Assembly (NCBI GenBank): GCA_018136815.1 | Contig: CM030941.1 | Location: 862,176 to 926,175, forward strand | Source of the DNA: Isochrysis galbana | Taxonomy: Eukaryota; Haptophyta; Isochrysidales; Isochrysidaceae | DNA length: 64,000 nucleotides | Direction: 5' to 3' | In this document: positions 10,441 through 21,800 of the stretch, piece after piece | How the letters are laid out: every line of letters begins with the position of its first letter | Position numbering within the stretch: position 1 is the first letter of the stretch | Program-made: the position numbers and the translations under genes | The notes under the pieces: generated by a model | Seen by the model: only the letters and a program-made list of their open reading frames with translations | What the model was told of the DNA's origin: nothing | Database searches by the model: none

Positions 10441-11115
10441 GGGGGGTAACATATATATATATGACATATGTACATACTGTAATACATACATACATGCTGT
10501 GGCATGTGCACTATTCACCATCACTCATCACTCTCGCTGTCACTCGCAAGTAGGTCAGCCAGGCGTCCCGGGGTACGCTCCAACTCCAACTCCAGTGCAT
10601 TGTCCGCGCTCTCATTGCCACTCTTCTCACCCGCTCCATCCTCAACACGGGACACTGGCTCCACAAACAAACACCCACCATTTGGCTGCGGGTTTGGCCC
10701 GCGCACTCGACTTTTGTCTCCGCAAGAAATAAGAAACCCCCACCCCACCCCACCCCGCCCCTAAGAAACCTCAAATAAGAAACCCCCGGGCGGAGCCCGG
10801 TGGGGGCAAGAAAGCTTTAGAAGCTTTTGAGCCCTGTTTTCTTAATGGTGCACCCATACTGTAGTAGTGTACGGGGGGAGCCGCCTGATGGCGGGGTGGA
10901 GAGGGCCGGGGGAGTGCGGGTGTAGACAGTGTCCTGCGTTGAAAGTAGTGGGCCCATGGCCGCACGTGCATGTGCGGTAAGAATAGTAAGTTTTTTTAAA
11001 CTAGGACAACAAGAAAACTCAAAACTCAAAACTCCGACTCTGACATCCCCACTCCCCCACCCTCACTTGAGTTTCCCGCGCGCAGTTAGCGCGAACGCCA
11101 CGGAGGGTTGCGCCG

Positions 11116-12033
11116 ATGAGCACTTCGGCCTCAAGCGGCTCCGAAGCGGGCGACAGCTCTCCCGTGCGGCGGCGGCTGTCGACACAGCGGCTAGGCCGCG
11201 TCCTCGCACCGCCGCGCGCCACCTTACGAGCGAGCAAGCCCACCTCCCCCCCCGAGCAGAGGCCTCCACCTCCTCAACCCCCGCGGAGCCGTGTGGAGCT
11301 CTCTCGGCGGATCGGTGCGATCGAGCGGATGGCGGAAGCGCTCGAGCGCCGGAGCGGGCCGGCGGCGGCGCAGCGATTCAGCTTCCACTGCCGCTCCGCC
11401 CGCAATCAACGCTCACCGACGCCCGCGCCCTCACCTGCGCGGATGTCGGCAGCCGGAGTGCAGATGAGCAGTGAGGACGAGCAGGCGCTTGCGACCGCCT
11501 CGCTCGGCGCGCCCGCCGCGATGGAGCGGCTGCTCCAGCAGGCGGCCACCTCCAATCTCGAGGAGAATGAGCTCGAGCGCGCCGTCGAATCGCTCGCGCA
11601 GTACGAGTCCAGGGCGGCGGCGGCGCTGCACAATGCAGTGGACGAGCTCAAGGCCACCTTCCGCAGCAGGCTTGAGCGACTGGAGGCGGCGTTTGTGGCG
11701 CAGGCAGATGCCATTCGCGACGAACTCACGCGTCAGGTTAGAGCTCAAAAGGTCGCTAGAGCGGCAGAGGTGGCTGCGCACGCAGATGAACTCTGCGCTG
11801 CAATGGCGCGCAGATCAGGGCTGGGCAGTCTTAGCCAAGCAGGGCGGACCATCACTAGCAAGAGTGCCCCCAGCCTGAGAAGCCCCGAGCACAGGTGGTC
11901 GGAGCTGCCCGGCCCGACATCAGTCAACCCTACCAATACGGAGCGGCCCTCCTTATCCCCGGCACAACTGCAGAGACCACGGCTCGACCTTGATGATGAA
12001 CGGGATTGGTGGGGTACGGATGATGAAACTTAA
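11116..12033 (+). CDS. Predicted coiled-coil protein, function unknown
   Basis: An ATG-initiated frame of 305 codons. The N-terminal ~110 residues are rich in Ser, Pro and Arg and probably disordered. Residues ~110-240 are Ala-, Glu-, Leu- and Arg-rich with heptad-like spacing (LERLEAAFVAQADAI), predicting a long helix or coiled coil. The C-terminal part is again polar with Ser/Pro and ends in an acidic WWGTDDET tail. No signal peptide, membrane segment or known domain is visible. A small intron in the basic stretch near residue 95 is possible. Third positions are GC-rich, as expected for a host gene, and the codon pattern continues smoothly through the helical part, which is the main reason to accept it. 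Confidence 0.55.
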   Translation: MSTSASSGSEAGDSSPVRRRLSTQRLGRVLAPPRATLRASKPTSPPEQRPPPPQPPRSRVELSRRIGAIERMAEALERRSGPAAAQRFSFHCRSARNQRSPTPAPSPARMSAAGVQMSSEDEQALATASLGAPAAMERLLQQAATSNLEENELERAVESLAQYESRAAAALHNAVDELKATFRSRLERLEAAFVAQADAIRDELTRQVRAQKVARAAEVAAHADELCAAMARRSGLGSLSQAGRTITSKSAPSLRSPEHRWSELPGPTSVNPTNTERPSLSPAQLQRPRLDLDDERDWWGTDDET

Positions 12034-13249
12034 TCCTCATCGCCGTCAGGTGAGTGTCTGTAGGCTATAGTCCATACATTGGCTAACGCAGCAGCACTAC
12101 AAGCCGTCGTCTTGCTATTTGGGTAAAATTTCGTCTTTGACGTGATGCAACGACAGCATCGCAGCTATGGCGGCATGCAAAGACGTTTACTTGGGAGCGG
12201 GGGCGGGCACAGTGCGCAAGGTTCACATCATGATGCGACGTGAGGCTGATGCTTGCGCACGTACTCTCCCTTGCTGGGCCAGCACGGCAGCTCCCGCGTT
12301 CATCTGGCACCTCTAGGAATAATGAAAATAATAATTAATGTTATATCCTAGCCAACCCGTCGACCCCCCGAAAACTATTGTTATATTTTAGCGATGGAGC
12401 GCGCGCCGACCGCTCCCACCTCCCAGCCCCCTGGTTGTTCTGTCATATATATGAGATCATACATGATATCTCAGTATTAGCGTTGCTCTAGACCTGATAC
12501 TGAGTGTCATATGACAAGACTAGAGGCCTCAATTCAACTAGTTTCACTAGCACAAGTTCGGGCGCGGGAAATACCGGCGCTCCCAGCTCCGAGCCCCCCT
12601 CCGGCGCCCCCACCCCCACCCCCACCCTCCTAATGGCCGCCAACCTGATGTGCAACAACGATGGCGGCGGCGACGACGGCGATGACGAGTGTCACACCGC
12701 CGTGGAGTGGGGGCGGCGCCCTGTGAAGACGCTCCAGGGGCCAGGGCCCAATCTTTTTAGAGGACAACAAGGGCAAACTCACTTTGAACTATGAATGACA
12801 ACCTCGGCCTCGTGGCGAAAGCGCTCGGCCTCGCCGAGAGACTCGCCTGAGGACGGGGCACATCTCCCTCCCCGAGCAAACCCCCAAAGATAGCAACACC
12901 GTCACGAGCGGAAGGCAACACACTCACGACGTGACACCCACGAAACAACAAGGAGAAATTGGCCACCCAGAAGAACAGGATGAAGACGGGAACAGACCAC
13001 TAGGGGCCGGTACACCGTACACCCCGCCCAGCCCAGCCCCCCCCGGAACCTGGGCCCCTAAGTAGAGCACGAGAAGAGTTGCCGCAAGGCGGGAAGTGTG
13101 GGAGCTAGAGGAAGGGGAATGGGCGTGGGAAGACTGACGATCACTCAAGTATCAGTTATGAAGACTGGAAAAAGATTATTTCGGGAGATCTTTGAATGTC
13201 ACAAAAAGTCAGGTAAATCGGACCCCTTCGTTCAAGCTGACATCGCCAG
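12034..13249. other. Intergenic, no gene supported
   Basis: Mostly unremarkable. A copy of the GTCGGCGCG-type repeat lies at about 12360-12430 (+), with CTATTGTTA upstream of ATGGAGCGCGCGCCGACCG. The 96-codon frame at 12504-12794 and the minus frame at 12083-12310 show no domain or conserved look. Confidence 0.5.
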
Positions 13250-13553
13250 CATACCCTCTTGCCAAACGAGTGGGTTGGATAGCGCTACCCTCATGATCCC
13301 CACGATCTTCCGCGATTGAACGCTTTTCCATGCGGTGGGGGTGATGGCGATTGAACGCGTTCCACGTGTAGGCTGATGGTGATTGAACGCTTTTCCATGC
13401 GGTGGGTGATGGTGATTGAGCGCGTTCCACGTGTAGGCTGATGGTGATTGAACGCTTTTCCATGCGGTGGGTGATGGCGATTGAGCGCTTCTCGCCTTTC
13501 TCGCCTTCACGAGGGTAGCTACCCAACCCACTCGTTTGGCAAGAGGGGGTATG
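13250..13553. mobile_element. Small inverted-repeat element with internal alternating tandem units
   Basis: The ends are inverted repeats of about 43 bp. The left begins CATACCCTCTTGCCAAACGA and the right arm at 13511-13553 is its near-perfect reverse complement with one small length difference. Inside, 33-bp units containing TTTTCCATGCGGTGG alternate with 32-bp units containing GTTCCACGTGTAGGC, each starting GATTGAACGC. It has the form of a MITE; no target duplication is obvious. Confidence 0.75.
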
Positions 13554-13617
13554 CATGTCTCTCAGCCCGCTCGAAGTGGTGCACAACAAAAAAATACTTA
13601 CATGAATAACAACAAAC

Positions 13618-14043
13618 ATGTCACATACCAACAGCTTTGGAATAAATTACACAGTACTAAATCCTGAGACGATCCAAAGCCTCCTTGAAAGCCGTCTCAG
13701 CGACAACCACGCGTGGAAGCTCGAAATTGATCGAGCTCTTTCTCAAGACAAAGAGTATGAGCTGTACACAAACTTCGTTAATAAACTTCCAAATGACAAA
13801 TATGGCCGGTTCATAAGGGCATACATATCATTCAAACGTTATGTCAATTACGATGAGCTCAAGCAAATTGCACAAAATGCGGGGTTAGTACACCAAATGG
13901 ATAAAATTGTTAATCCAAATGAACATGATTTGAATTCGATTCTGTTAGATGATAATATCAAGAAAGATGTAAGGACATTGGTGGATAGGGTGTTGTCAGT
14001 CTCGCGTAAGCATACCCTCTTGCCAAACGAGTGGGTTGGATAG
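13618..14043 (+). CDS. AT-rich foreign-looking ORF, 3' end replaced by a repeat
   Basis: A 141-codon frame starting ATG. Composition and codon use are strikingly AT-rich (many Asn, Ile, Lys, Tyr and Asp codons ending in A or T), unlike every host gene here. The protein looks globular and soluble, without signal peptide or membrane helix; I recognise no family. The last ten residues (HTLLPNEWVG) are encoded by the left terminal repeat of the truncated element at 14011, so the natural C-terminus is lost or replaced. The coding segment lies between two copies of that element. Composition suggests transfer from an AT-rich virus, virophage or similar source, but that is inference. Confidence 0.5.
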   Translation: MSHTNSFGINYTVLNPETIQSLLESRLSDNHAWKLEIDRALSQDKEYELYTNFVNKLPNDKYGRFIRAYISFKRYVNYDELKQIAQNAGLVHQMDKIVNPNEHDLNSILLDDNIKKDVRTLVDRVLSVSRKHTLLPNEWVG

Positions 14044-14194
14044 CGCTACCCTCATTATCCCCACGATCTTCCGCGATTGAACGCTTTTCCATGCGGTGGG
14101 GGTGATGGCGATTGAACGCGTTCCACGTGTAGGCTAATGGTGATTGAACGCTTTTCCATGCGGTGGGTGATGGTGATTGAGCGCTTCTCGCCTG
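14011..14194. mobile_element. Truncated second copy of the inverted-repeat element
   Basis: It starts with the same CATACCCTCTTGCCAAACGA terminal repeat as the element at 13250 and runs through three and a half of the alternating internal units. After GCGCTTCTCGCC it diverges. The right terminal repeat is absent. Confidence 0.7.
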
Positions 14195-15876
14195 CCCCCC
14201 ACACTGCTCGCGAGAGGTGTGGGCTCACCATGCCCACTACCTCCAGGCCATTCTTCGGCCGATCGCGGGCGATTGCCCTTCGCGGAAGCTCCGCGTTTCT
14301 TATAGTGATGCGCCCCTTATTCATTTCTCTGATTCCCTCCCGTGGGCGACCGTGTCATTCTCCCAAAATAGACCGCCACGCGCGGGGGAAGGGAGGGGGG
14401 TCACTCACCGACGCCATTGCCTTTCGTGGGGCGGGAGGGGGTTCGTGGGGGGGGGAGACGGTTGCCGGGGCAGGTAGGGGGGACCTTGCGGAATCCTTGG
14501 ACACCCAGGGGAGGCGGAAAATAGTGGTTAAAAAGAGTGAGTGACCGCCCTACAGCTTACGGACTGACAGCCCAACTAGGAGCACTATGTCAAGCAAGGC
14601 AGGCTGCTAGTGAGATTGATCGCCCTGCCGAGCCGGCAACACACCCACAACCTTCGAGGCAAAAGCAGAGCGGCGAATGGTGCCGTGGGCCCTCCATGGC
14701 GACCAATCATAAGAATAGTGATATTGTTTTTGTGAAGATGGGAGTGCGGGAGTGCTGAGCTCCTGTGCGTCCTTGATTTTTGGGTTTCCTCCCCTGAAAC
14801 GCTTTTTGCGTTCGCGCACTCAAATGAAACAAGTACTGCACCACGTGAGCCCAAAATCGACGGAGCAGGCATACGAGTTCATAGATTGAGACAGCACGCA
14901 CAACACAGTATGCAAGCACATATTCAAACAAAGTTGAGGTCATTGTGCCCATCGCTAATTACCAATGGAGGTGACGGTGGCGGTCAGAAAATAGTAAAGG
15001 GGTGGGGGTGAGCAGCCATGACTAACATTTGGTGCATCAAACGGCCGAGGCGAGTAGGACCATCAGTGCAAGCAAAAAGCGACTACAAATCAAGGAGATG
15101 GCAAGTCGATGTGGCACGTGTAGACTACAAGGACTCAAGAAGACGTAGATGCTCGCGCCTGTGGTGCTAGTCTTGCTAGTTGGGTGCCCGGCGAAAATTG
15201 TAGTTGTGGAGTACGGAAATCAAGCCTAAAATGCTAAAGCGCCCGCAGCACAGTCATCTTGGGCGAGGGCGTGCGGCGCGTAGACGTCATACCGATACAG
15301 GATGGAACACCACGAAGTAAGTATGGACAGCCGACATCGATCTCGGCAAGCAAAACATCAAGCGGGTAGACAACTTCACACAACTAGCTCGGACATGGCA
15401 CGGACTTGGAGCGAGAACGGCAGAGAAGTTCAGACTTGTAAATGCAAGCGAGACATCGAGAAGGCCAGCCTAGTGAACAACGAGCAAAAAACGCGCCCCG
15501 AAAGGGGTGAAGTAAACGCTCAACTGAGCCCTAGGCGCAGACCGCTCTCCGAACATTCCCACTCAGTCTTACGACGGCCAAAGCGGCGAGCGAGGAACGC
15601 AAAGGCACAGCGCGCACCATGCGCGCTGTGAGCGGTGGAGCCGCGGGTGCAGATGGCCAAACTGGAATGGACTCATGCGTCGAGAGCCCAGCGTCGCGTG
15701 GGAAAGTGAGCAAGTGCAGCCACGGGCTTCAGTATTCAACGGCGCCTCGAAACGGTGCAAGGCGCGAATGCTTACGTCGGGTGCGAAAATGAGTGTGCAG
15801 TACGTACGCCCCAGCGCGGCGTCAACGACGGGCAACAGAGCTACTGCGGCGAGGGCTCCTCGACCGTGCTCGGACC
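14195..15876. other. Intergenic, no gene seen
   Basis: Mixed sequence with G-rich patches (about 14390-14480). No frame is protein-like, including the 109-codon frame at 15302-15631. It probably contains the 3' flank of the protease gene at 15877. Confidence 0.5.
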
Positions 15877-18800
15877 TTATTCTAGCTCATGCGAGCCATG
15901 AACGGGCGTACTGACGAGCGACATGGGCTCCACGGGAGGCCCCTCAGCCTCTCCGGCCAGCGGCCCGATGAGTTTGGCGGCCTCCAGCACGGCCTCAAGT
16001 TCGGCGAGCCTGCCGGAGGCTGCACCGGCGGCAGACGCCCGCTCGAGCGCACCGAGGGCCGCATTTAGAGGCCCGGCCGCGGCGAGGCGCGAGCGATTCT
16101 GCAGTAGTGCGTCTGCTATCGCCTGCGAGCAGAAGTCGTCGACTGCAGCTAAAAGGCTAGCGACGTCGAAGCAGGCTGCCTGCAGCGCAGGCGGAGGCAC
16201 GGGCCCGGGCCGGCCTGCTTGGGGCGGCAGTCCAAGCGAAGGTCGAAGGAGGAGGAAGAGGACATGCAACACGGGCTTGCGTGTGGCGGCTACATCCCAC
16301 GCAGCGAGCGCGGCCTGCTGCCTAGACTCGCCGGACACGTCGTCGGCGCCGGAATGACGCAGCCATGAGGCGCACTTGGCGAGCAGTGCAAGGATGGGGT
16401 GCAGCGTCTCCCATCGCGCTTTCTCAAATAGCGCGACACCATACGCGTCGAGGCAAGCGCACAGCTGGGCGGGTGCGCCGCGCTCACATGCTGTGGCGAC
16501 CTCTTCCTCTCCTGCCATGCAGTAGGCGAGCAACGGGAGCACGTTGGCACGATTGGCGACGAGCTTGTGCGACGCGAGCGCCGATGTGAGCGTGCGCAGC
16601 CGCCAGTCAGCGGAGAAGGAGGCACATGCGCGCAATAGCCCACGCAGGGCGCGTGCGAGAGAGTACGGCTCCTGCTCCGCCGGGTGCAGTAGTTGCACAT
16701 AGTCGACATGCTCGACAACAACGTATCGGATCGCCCACTCCCAGTTACGGTGGCTAACGAGCACCTTGAGGCACGCGTCGCCCTCCGGACAGGCCAACAT
16801 GGTCCGCAACAACCCATAAAAGAGTGGCAGGAAGGACCGGTTGTATTCGACGAAGCGCTCGTTTGGCCGCAGACTAACAAAGGAGTCGAGCAGCCGGCGG
16901 AACGCCTTGACGAGCGTTTGGGGTTCGGCTTGCACGAGTGGCGGCGGTGGCGCATCAGTGGTACGCGTGGTGCTGTCGAGCGAGTTGCGCAACGCGTCGT
17001 ACCAGAATCCGAGCATCTCGCGCTTGGTCTCGTCGCACTCGTAGCGGCAAGCGTCCTGCAGCATGTACGCCTCCAGGAGTAGCTCCATAGTCGGCGCATG
17101 CGCAGGGCTGCCATGGCACGCGCACCAGGAGCAAGCGCGGAAGTACGGCGCTAGGCGCGGCAGCGGCACGTCTTCCGCCTGTTTGGGTTGTTGGCTATTC
17201 GGCGAGGAAGGACGCTGATCGCGCAGGTCGTGCTGCACGACGGGGCCTAGCAGTCCGACGAGGTGTTCATACATGGCGTCGACGGCTGGGTGGGGCGCCC
17301 CGGCGTTGCGCGCGGCGGTTACTGGCGCGTCTCCACATGTCGCATGCTCCGCTTCCCGCTCGCTGGCGGTCAGAGCGCTCACGTGGCCGGCGAGACTCGT
17401 CATCGACGTTTCCGCAGAGGGCTCATCAGGAGGCGTGCTCGTCTCGCTGTCGGTTGTCTCCTGAATTTCGGCGGTGAGAATTGCCTTTACGAAGTGCTCT
17501 GCCGTGCATCGCACTTGCATTGATAGGCCGCCCAATAGCCACGCTTCGACCCACAGTGAGCGCTGCTGAATCATCCACTTCCGCGTGTGAGGTGACGTAG
17601 AGCACAGACCGAGCAGGGCCCGTAGGCACGAGACGGTCGCCTGCTTGTAGCGCATGTTGTTGGCGACGACGTGCAGCATGCGCTGCATAGCCCAGTCGGT
17701 GCGCCACTGTTGCTCAGAGTCCTCAATGCACACTACGTGACAGAAGCACGAGAGGTAGGGCCCAAGCTGCTCGCTGTCCATCGTGTCTATGCCCTGTAGG
17801 ATGAGGTGGAGTACCGTGGCTGAGGTCCGCGGAGCCTCGTAGCATAGATGCTCGAGGAGCTCGCGCAGGCGCAGCACGTTGAGTCCGTTCTTGAGCAACC
17901 GCGCCAGGAGCGCGGGGTGAGAAAGCAGCTCGTACTCCTCGAGCTGCATCGGGAGTAGCGTGCCCTCTAGTGAAAGAGGCGATGTAGCGTGGGGCTCGTG
18001 GCGTAGTGAAGCCCGCGCCAGAAGCGACAACAGAGTCACCATATGCTCGAGTGGTGGGGGCGCGAACTTGTCGCCCATCCGACCGCGACGCGGCCGCGCG
18101 GGGGACGAGCCGTCCTCAGGAGGTGCCTCGTCGTCGAGGGGCGCGAAAGGTGAGTCGTCGCCAAGGTAAGCGTCCACGATATGGGACACAAACCGGCGTC
18201 GAATCATCCAAGCGCGTTCCTCCTGCCCGAGGTGCGCCAACGCGAGGGCCACCTCAAAGAACTTGGAGACGTGACGCCAATGAGCAGGAACTTCGGGCAC
18301 AAGTGCGATGAAGCTGTCTAGCAAACAAATGCACGCGGGCTGCTGACGATCGGCAAGCGCGGGCGATGGGCCCAAAGCGTTCTCGTTACCAGGCACCGAT
18401 TCAATCCGCGCGCGCTTGGGCGGGGAGGTCAGCACGCCACCACCCACCTCCTCGGACGAGGGAGCGTTAGTTTCTGCATCCCCAGGGTCCTCGCCGACCT
18501 CCACGGTCATAAGGTGTCCGTCGCCGGCAGTCCCCGGCAGGCTGACCGCGCCACCAGCCCTCGCCATGGCTGGCGGCGGCGCGATTTCCGGTGGATAAAG
18601 GTACAACTCGTGCGGCCGCAAAATGGTGGCGGCATGAAGCAGTAGCTGGGCGAAAGCGGCGCGCATCTCAGGCACGGAGCAGTGGAGTAGCAACGAGCGC
18701 AACCAGCCGGCGGAGACGGCCTGCAAGAGGAACCAACGGCACGCTTCGGGTGAGTTCCGGAGCCCCTCCTGCAGCAGCCGGACCCAGTCGGCGAGAGTTG

Positions 18801-21800
18801 ACTTGTCCTTGGCGCGCGCGAGCGTCTCGACTAAGAAGTGGCAGCCCAGCTGCAGCGCGCCCATGCTCATGGCACCGCGGTCCTTGCACCCCGGCGACGG
18901 GACAGGCAGATCAGCCGGGTCATGGACATCGTTCGTGGGAAGGGCGTCGAGCGTCATGGCAACGAGACGGCGCAGGAATCTAAAGTGGAGTGCATCAACG
19001 ATGTAGCGGTCACGCAAGAAGTTCATGTTCTCCTCCCACACCTCTTGCTTGATGTGCTCTGGCACCTGAACTTGCACCACCGGATTTGTGCACAGCTTGG
19101 CCGGCTCAACAGTCGGCGTGCGACTCGAGGGCGCGGACGCCAACACGCGATTTGCATCGTGGAGTGCCTCTGGGTCCTTGGGCGTTGCCGGCGCGACAGC
19201 CGGAAGTGAGGCGGTAGCGGCAGGCGCGTGAGGCTTGCCGCCTGCCGACTTGCGATCAACCCGCTCATAAAATAGCATATATGCCGAATGCGGCTTGATC
19301 TGGGACCGCTGCACCGGCTTGTTGGCGTCCGGATCCCACTGCACTACCGATTCCACGCCCCCAAAGCAGCACTTGCCAATGTCACGCGCGTCAAAGGGCT
19401 CGACGAGTGTGTCGTTGAAGTGAAGCCATGGGTAGGAGCCCGGTCGCTCGACTCGTCGCTCTTTGATGAAGGAGTAGTAGTGGCCCGAGTCAGAGGTGCC
19501 GGTGTGGACGAGCACACCAGCCAGCTCGTACATGCAGTCACCATCATCACCAGTAGCGAGACTGTCTGCCGAGTCCGCTAGGTTCTCCTCAGCCTCCAGG
19601 TAGTCGACGGTGTACGGTGCCATGTCGATGAGCTGTGGGAACTCGCAGTGGTCGTACAGCTTCATTTTTTTCATCAAGTCGTAGTCGAACTCAAAGCGCT
19701 TGAGATGGACAATCAGCACCGGCGGTAGGGCCGAGATACAGCAACGCTTCGTGGCCTCAACGTAGGTGCCATTCTCGCATTTGTACTTGTTGTCCCCCTC
19801 GAGGGGCTCGCCCTCGACAAACTGAGACAGGCCGTCTAGCACGGAGGCCTTGCCCTTCACCTCGATCGAGAGCACGTAGAACGGCTCCATCCGCTCTGAG
19901 AGGCGTTGGCCAGTCTTGTCAATAATCTGGTTGACGAAGGCGCCACCAAAAATCGACTGCAACAGCTTAGGTCTAGGAGTGCCGCTCAGGCCTGTCTCGA
20001 GCTGGTCGAAGAGCATGTTCAGGAACTCATCTACGTCCATTTGCACCGAGGGGCTAATGGGCATGTTCTCGAAGTCGCGAAAGGACGCGCAAAACTCGCG
20101 AGTATCGCACCAGCGCTTCTCCGACTCTTGCAGGTAGCCAAAGATGAGCTGGAGGTGGTAGAGCACATCGGAACCTCCGCTCTCGGCATCAGACGATTCG
20201 GCGCCCTCTGAAGGCGTTTGGGGCGCGCTACCCGGCGGCGGGATGTCCAGCGCTAGGACTGCCGCGCGAAACTCCGGAACCATGAAGAGCTGCTGCACGA
20301 GCGAATTAAGGTAGCACGTGGCACCAAGATTCTTGAGGCCAACGTAGCCGCACCGCGAGCGCTCTTGCAGCGACGGCGCGTAGTGCCATGTCGATGAATA
20401 GCGTGCGACGGAGCAGCGGTCAGGGCTACGCGCCAGGTGTTGGGCAAGTTGCAAGTCGACCAAGTGAGCAAGATTCGTCGGTTCGCCGTTTGCAAGTTCG
20501 GCCAGAAGATCGAGCGCGGCCGCACGGCAAGCGTGTGTCTTACACTTGGGGGGCGCGTGGGCGCCCAAATTGCGGGCTTCTTCCGCCGAGGGCAGTCGGA
20601 AGACGTCCTCGCCCAAGCAGCCCACAAGGCTGGCGTCCCACTCGCGGTCGCTCACTGCCGTCCCCGGGGCGGCCGCCCCTTCGTGTCGTACGCGTACGCG
20701 CTTCAGGTCGGGATGCGCCTTGATAAGAAGCAGCAGCAGCCGAAGATACCCCACGAGCTCCGTATCGACGTCGTCCGGCGCGTCGCGCCTTTCGAGGATA
20801 GGATGGGCTCTCTCGAGATGAAGCACCTTGTCGAAGAGCTCCTTGGCCGTCATGCCCTTCAACTCGCAGTCAGGGCACGCGGCGACGAGCATATGCAGTA
20901 GCTCAAAGAACTGCTGCGAGTGTGCCGTCTCCGCTTCACTAGGTGGCAGCAGCGCCAACATCTCTCGCACAATGATGCTGAGAACGGTGGGTGCACGAGG
21001 AATCCGCCCGTAGGATGATGCCGGCAGCTCGCTGACACGGTCAGCATCCGCCATGTGCGCCGACGCGGCTGGGTACACGCACGCCAAGGCGTAGAGGGCT
21101 GTGCAAGCCTCCGCTCGCACGTTGGCCACCGAGCATTGCAACAGCAGCGACTTGAGCCAGCTGCGAAGGCGGTTATTGTCGCGGAGCAGCGTACTCGTCT
21201 CAACGGCGGGCGAGTTGTCCACACCAAGCGCAGAGGTTGCCGAATGCGCCGGCGCGCGTGCGCATGCCACGAGCAGGCGCAACGCCTCGTGCACGATTTG
21301 CACGTCAAGCCCCTTCTCAAAAACGACCACGCTCTCCACTCGTGGCAAACAGCCGGTCGGTGATGCAAGCGGGGCGTTGGAGTGCGGCTGGTCACCCCCA
21401 TCAGGCTCATATTGAGTGTCGGAGTCGGTGCTGTTGAGTGCCACTCCCTCGATGAGCTCCATGAGGTGGTCGGCGAGAGCCACCTCCTCGACAAGCGCGG
21501 CAACCTTGCCTTCACGCAGCGGCAAGAAAGAGAAGCATGTCCACGCCGGCTCCGGCTCCAACATGCGCGCCGTGTCCGGGCAAAAGCCACCGTCTTCCAC
21601 TGCGGCCGGCACTGTCCCATCGAGCAGGAATTGGCCAACAATCCGCAACAAAAGCACTAGGCACGTCAGCCCTTGGCACCCTCGCTGGGCGCCCAACAGC
21701 TCGTCCGTGGGCGCTGTAAGCAGCTTGAGCAGGTGGCGCAGCCCCCCACGTGACACGAAGGAGTCCATCCAGTGCGCGGGCGCTCGCGGTGTCGACTCGC

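Larger units (their letters stand above)
9625..11115. other. Intergenic with dispersed and palindromic repeats, no gene seen
   Basis: It holds a dispersed repeat (9652-9735), a tandem of CTACTCAAGAATATTTTTT-like units (about 9796-9838), the palindrome cluster at 10144-10440 and an (AT)n stretch at about 10450-10462. No open frame looks like protein. A GCGGTAAGAATAGTA motif at about 10974 matches ones near 5399 and 25003. Confidence 0.55.

Noticed and set aside
12504-12794. 96-codon plus frame rich in Ser, Thr, Pro and Asp
   Set aside because: Short, no domain, no support from neighbours; it may be chance in GC-rich DNA.
13313-13490. CRISPR-like array (short repeat GATTGAACGC with spacer-like intervals)
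   Set aside because: Only two alternating 'spacers' occur and they repeat exactly. The array lies within an inverted-repeat element in eukaryotic DNA with no cas genes.
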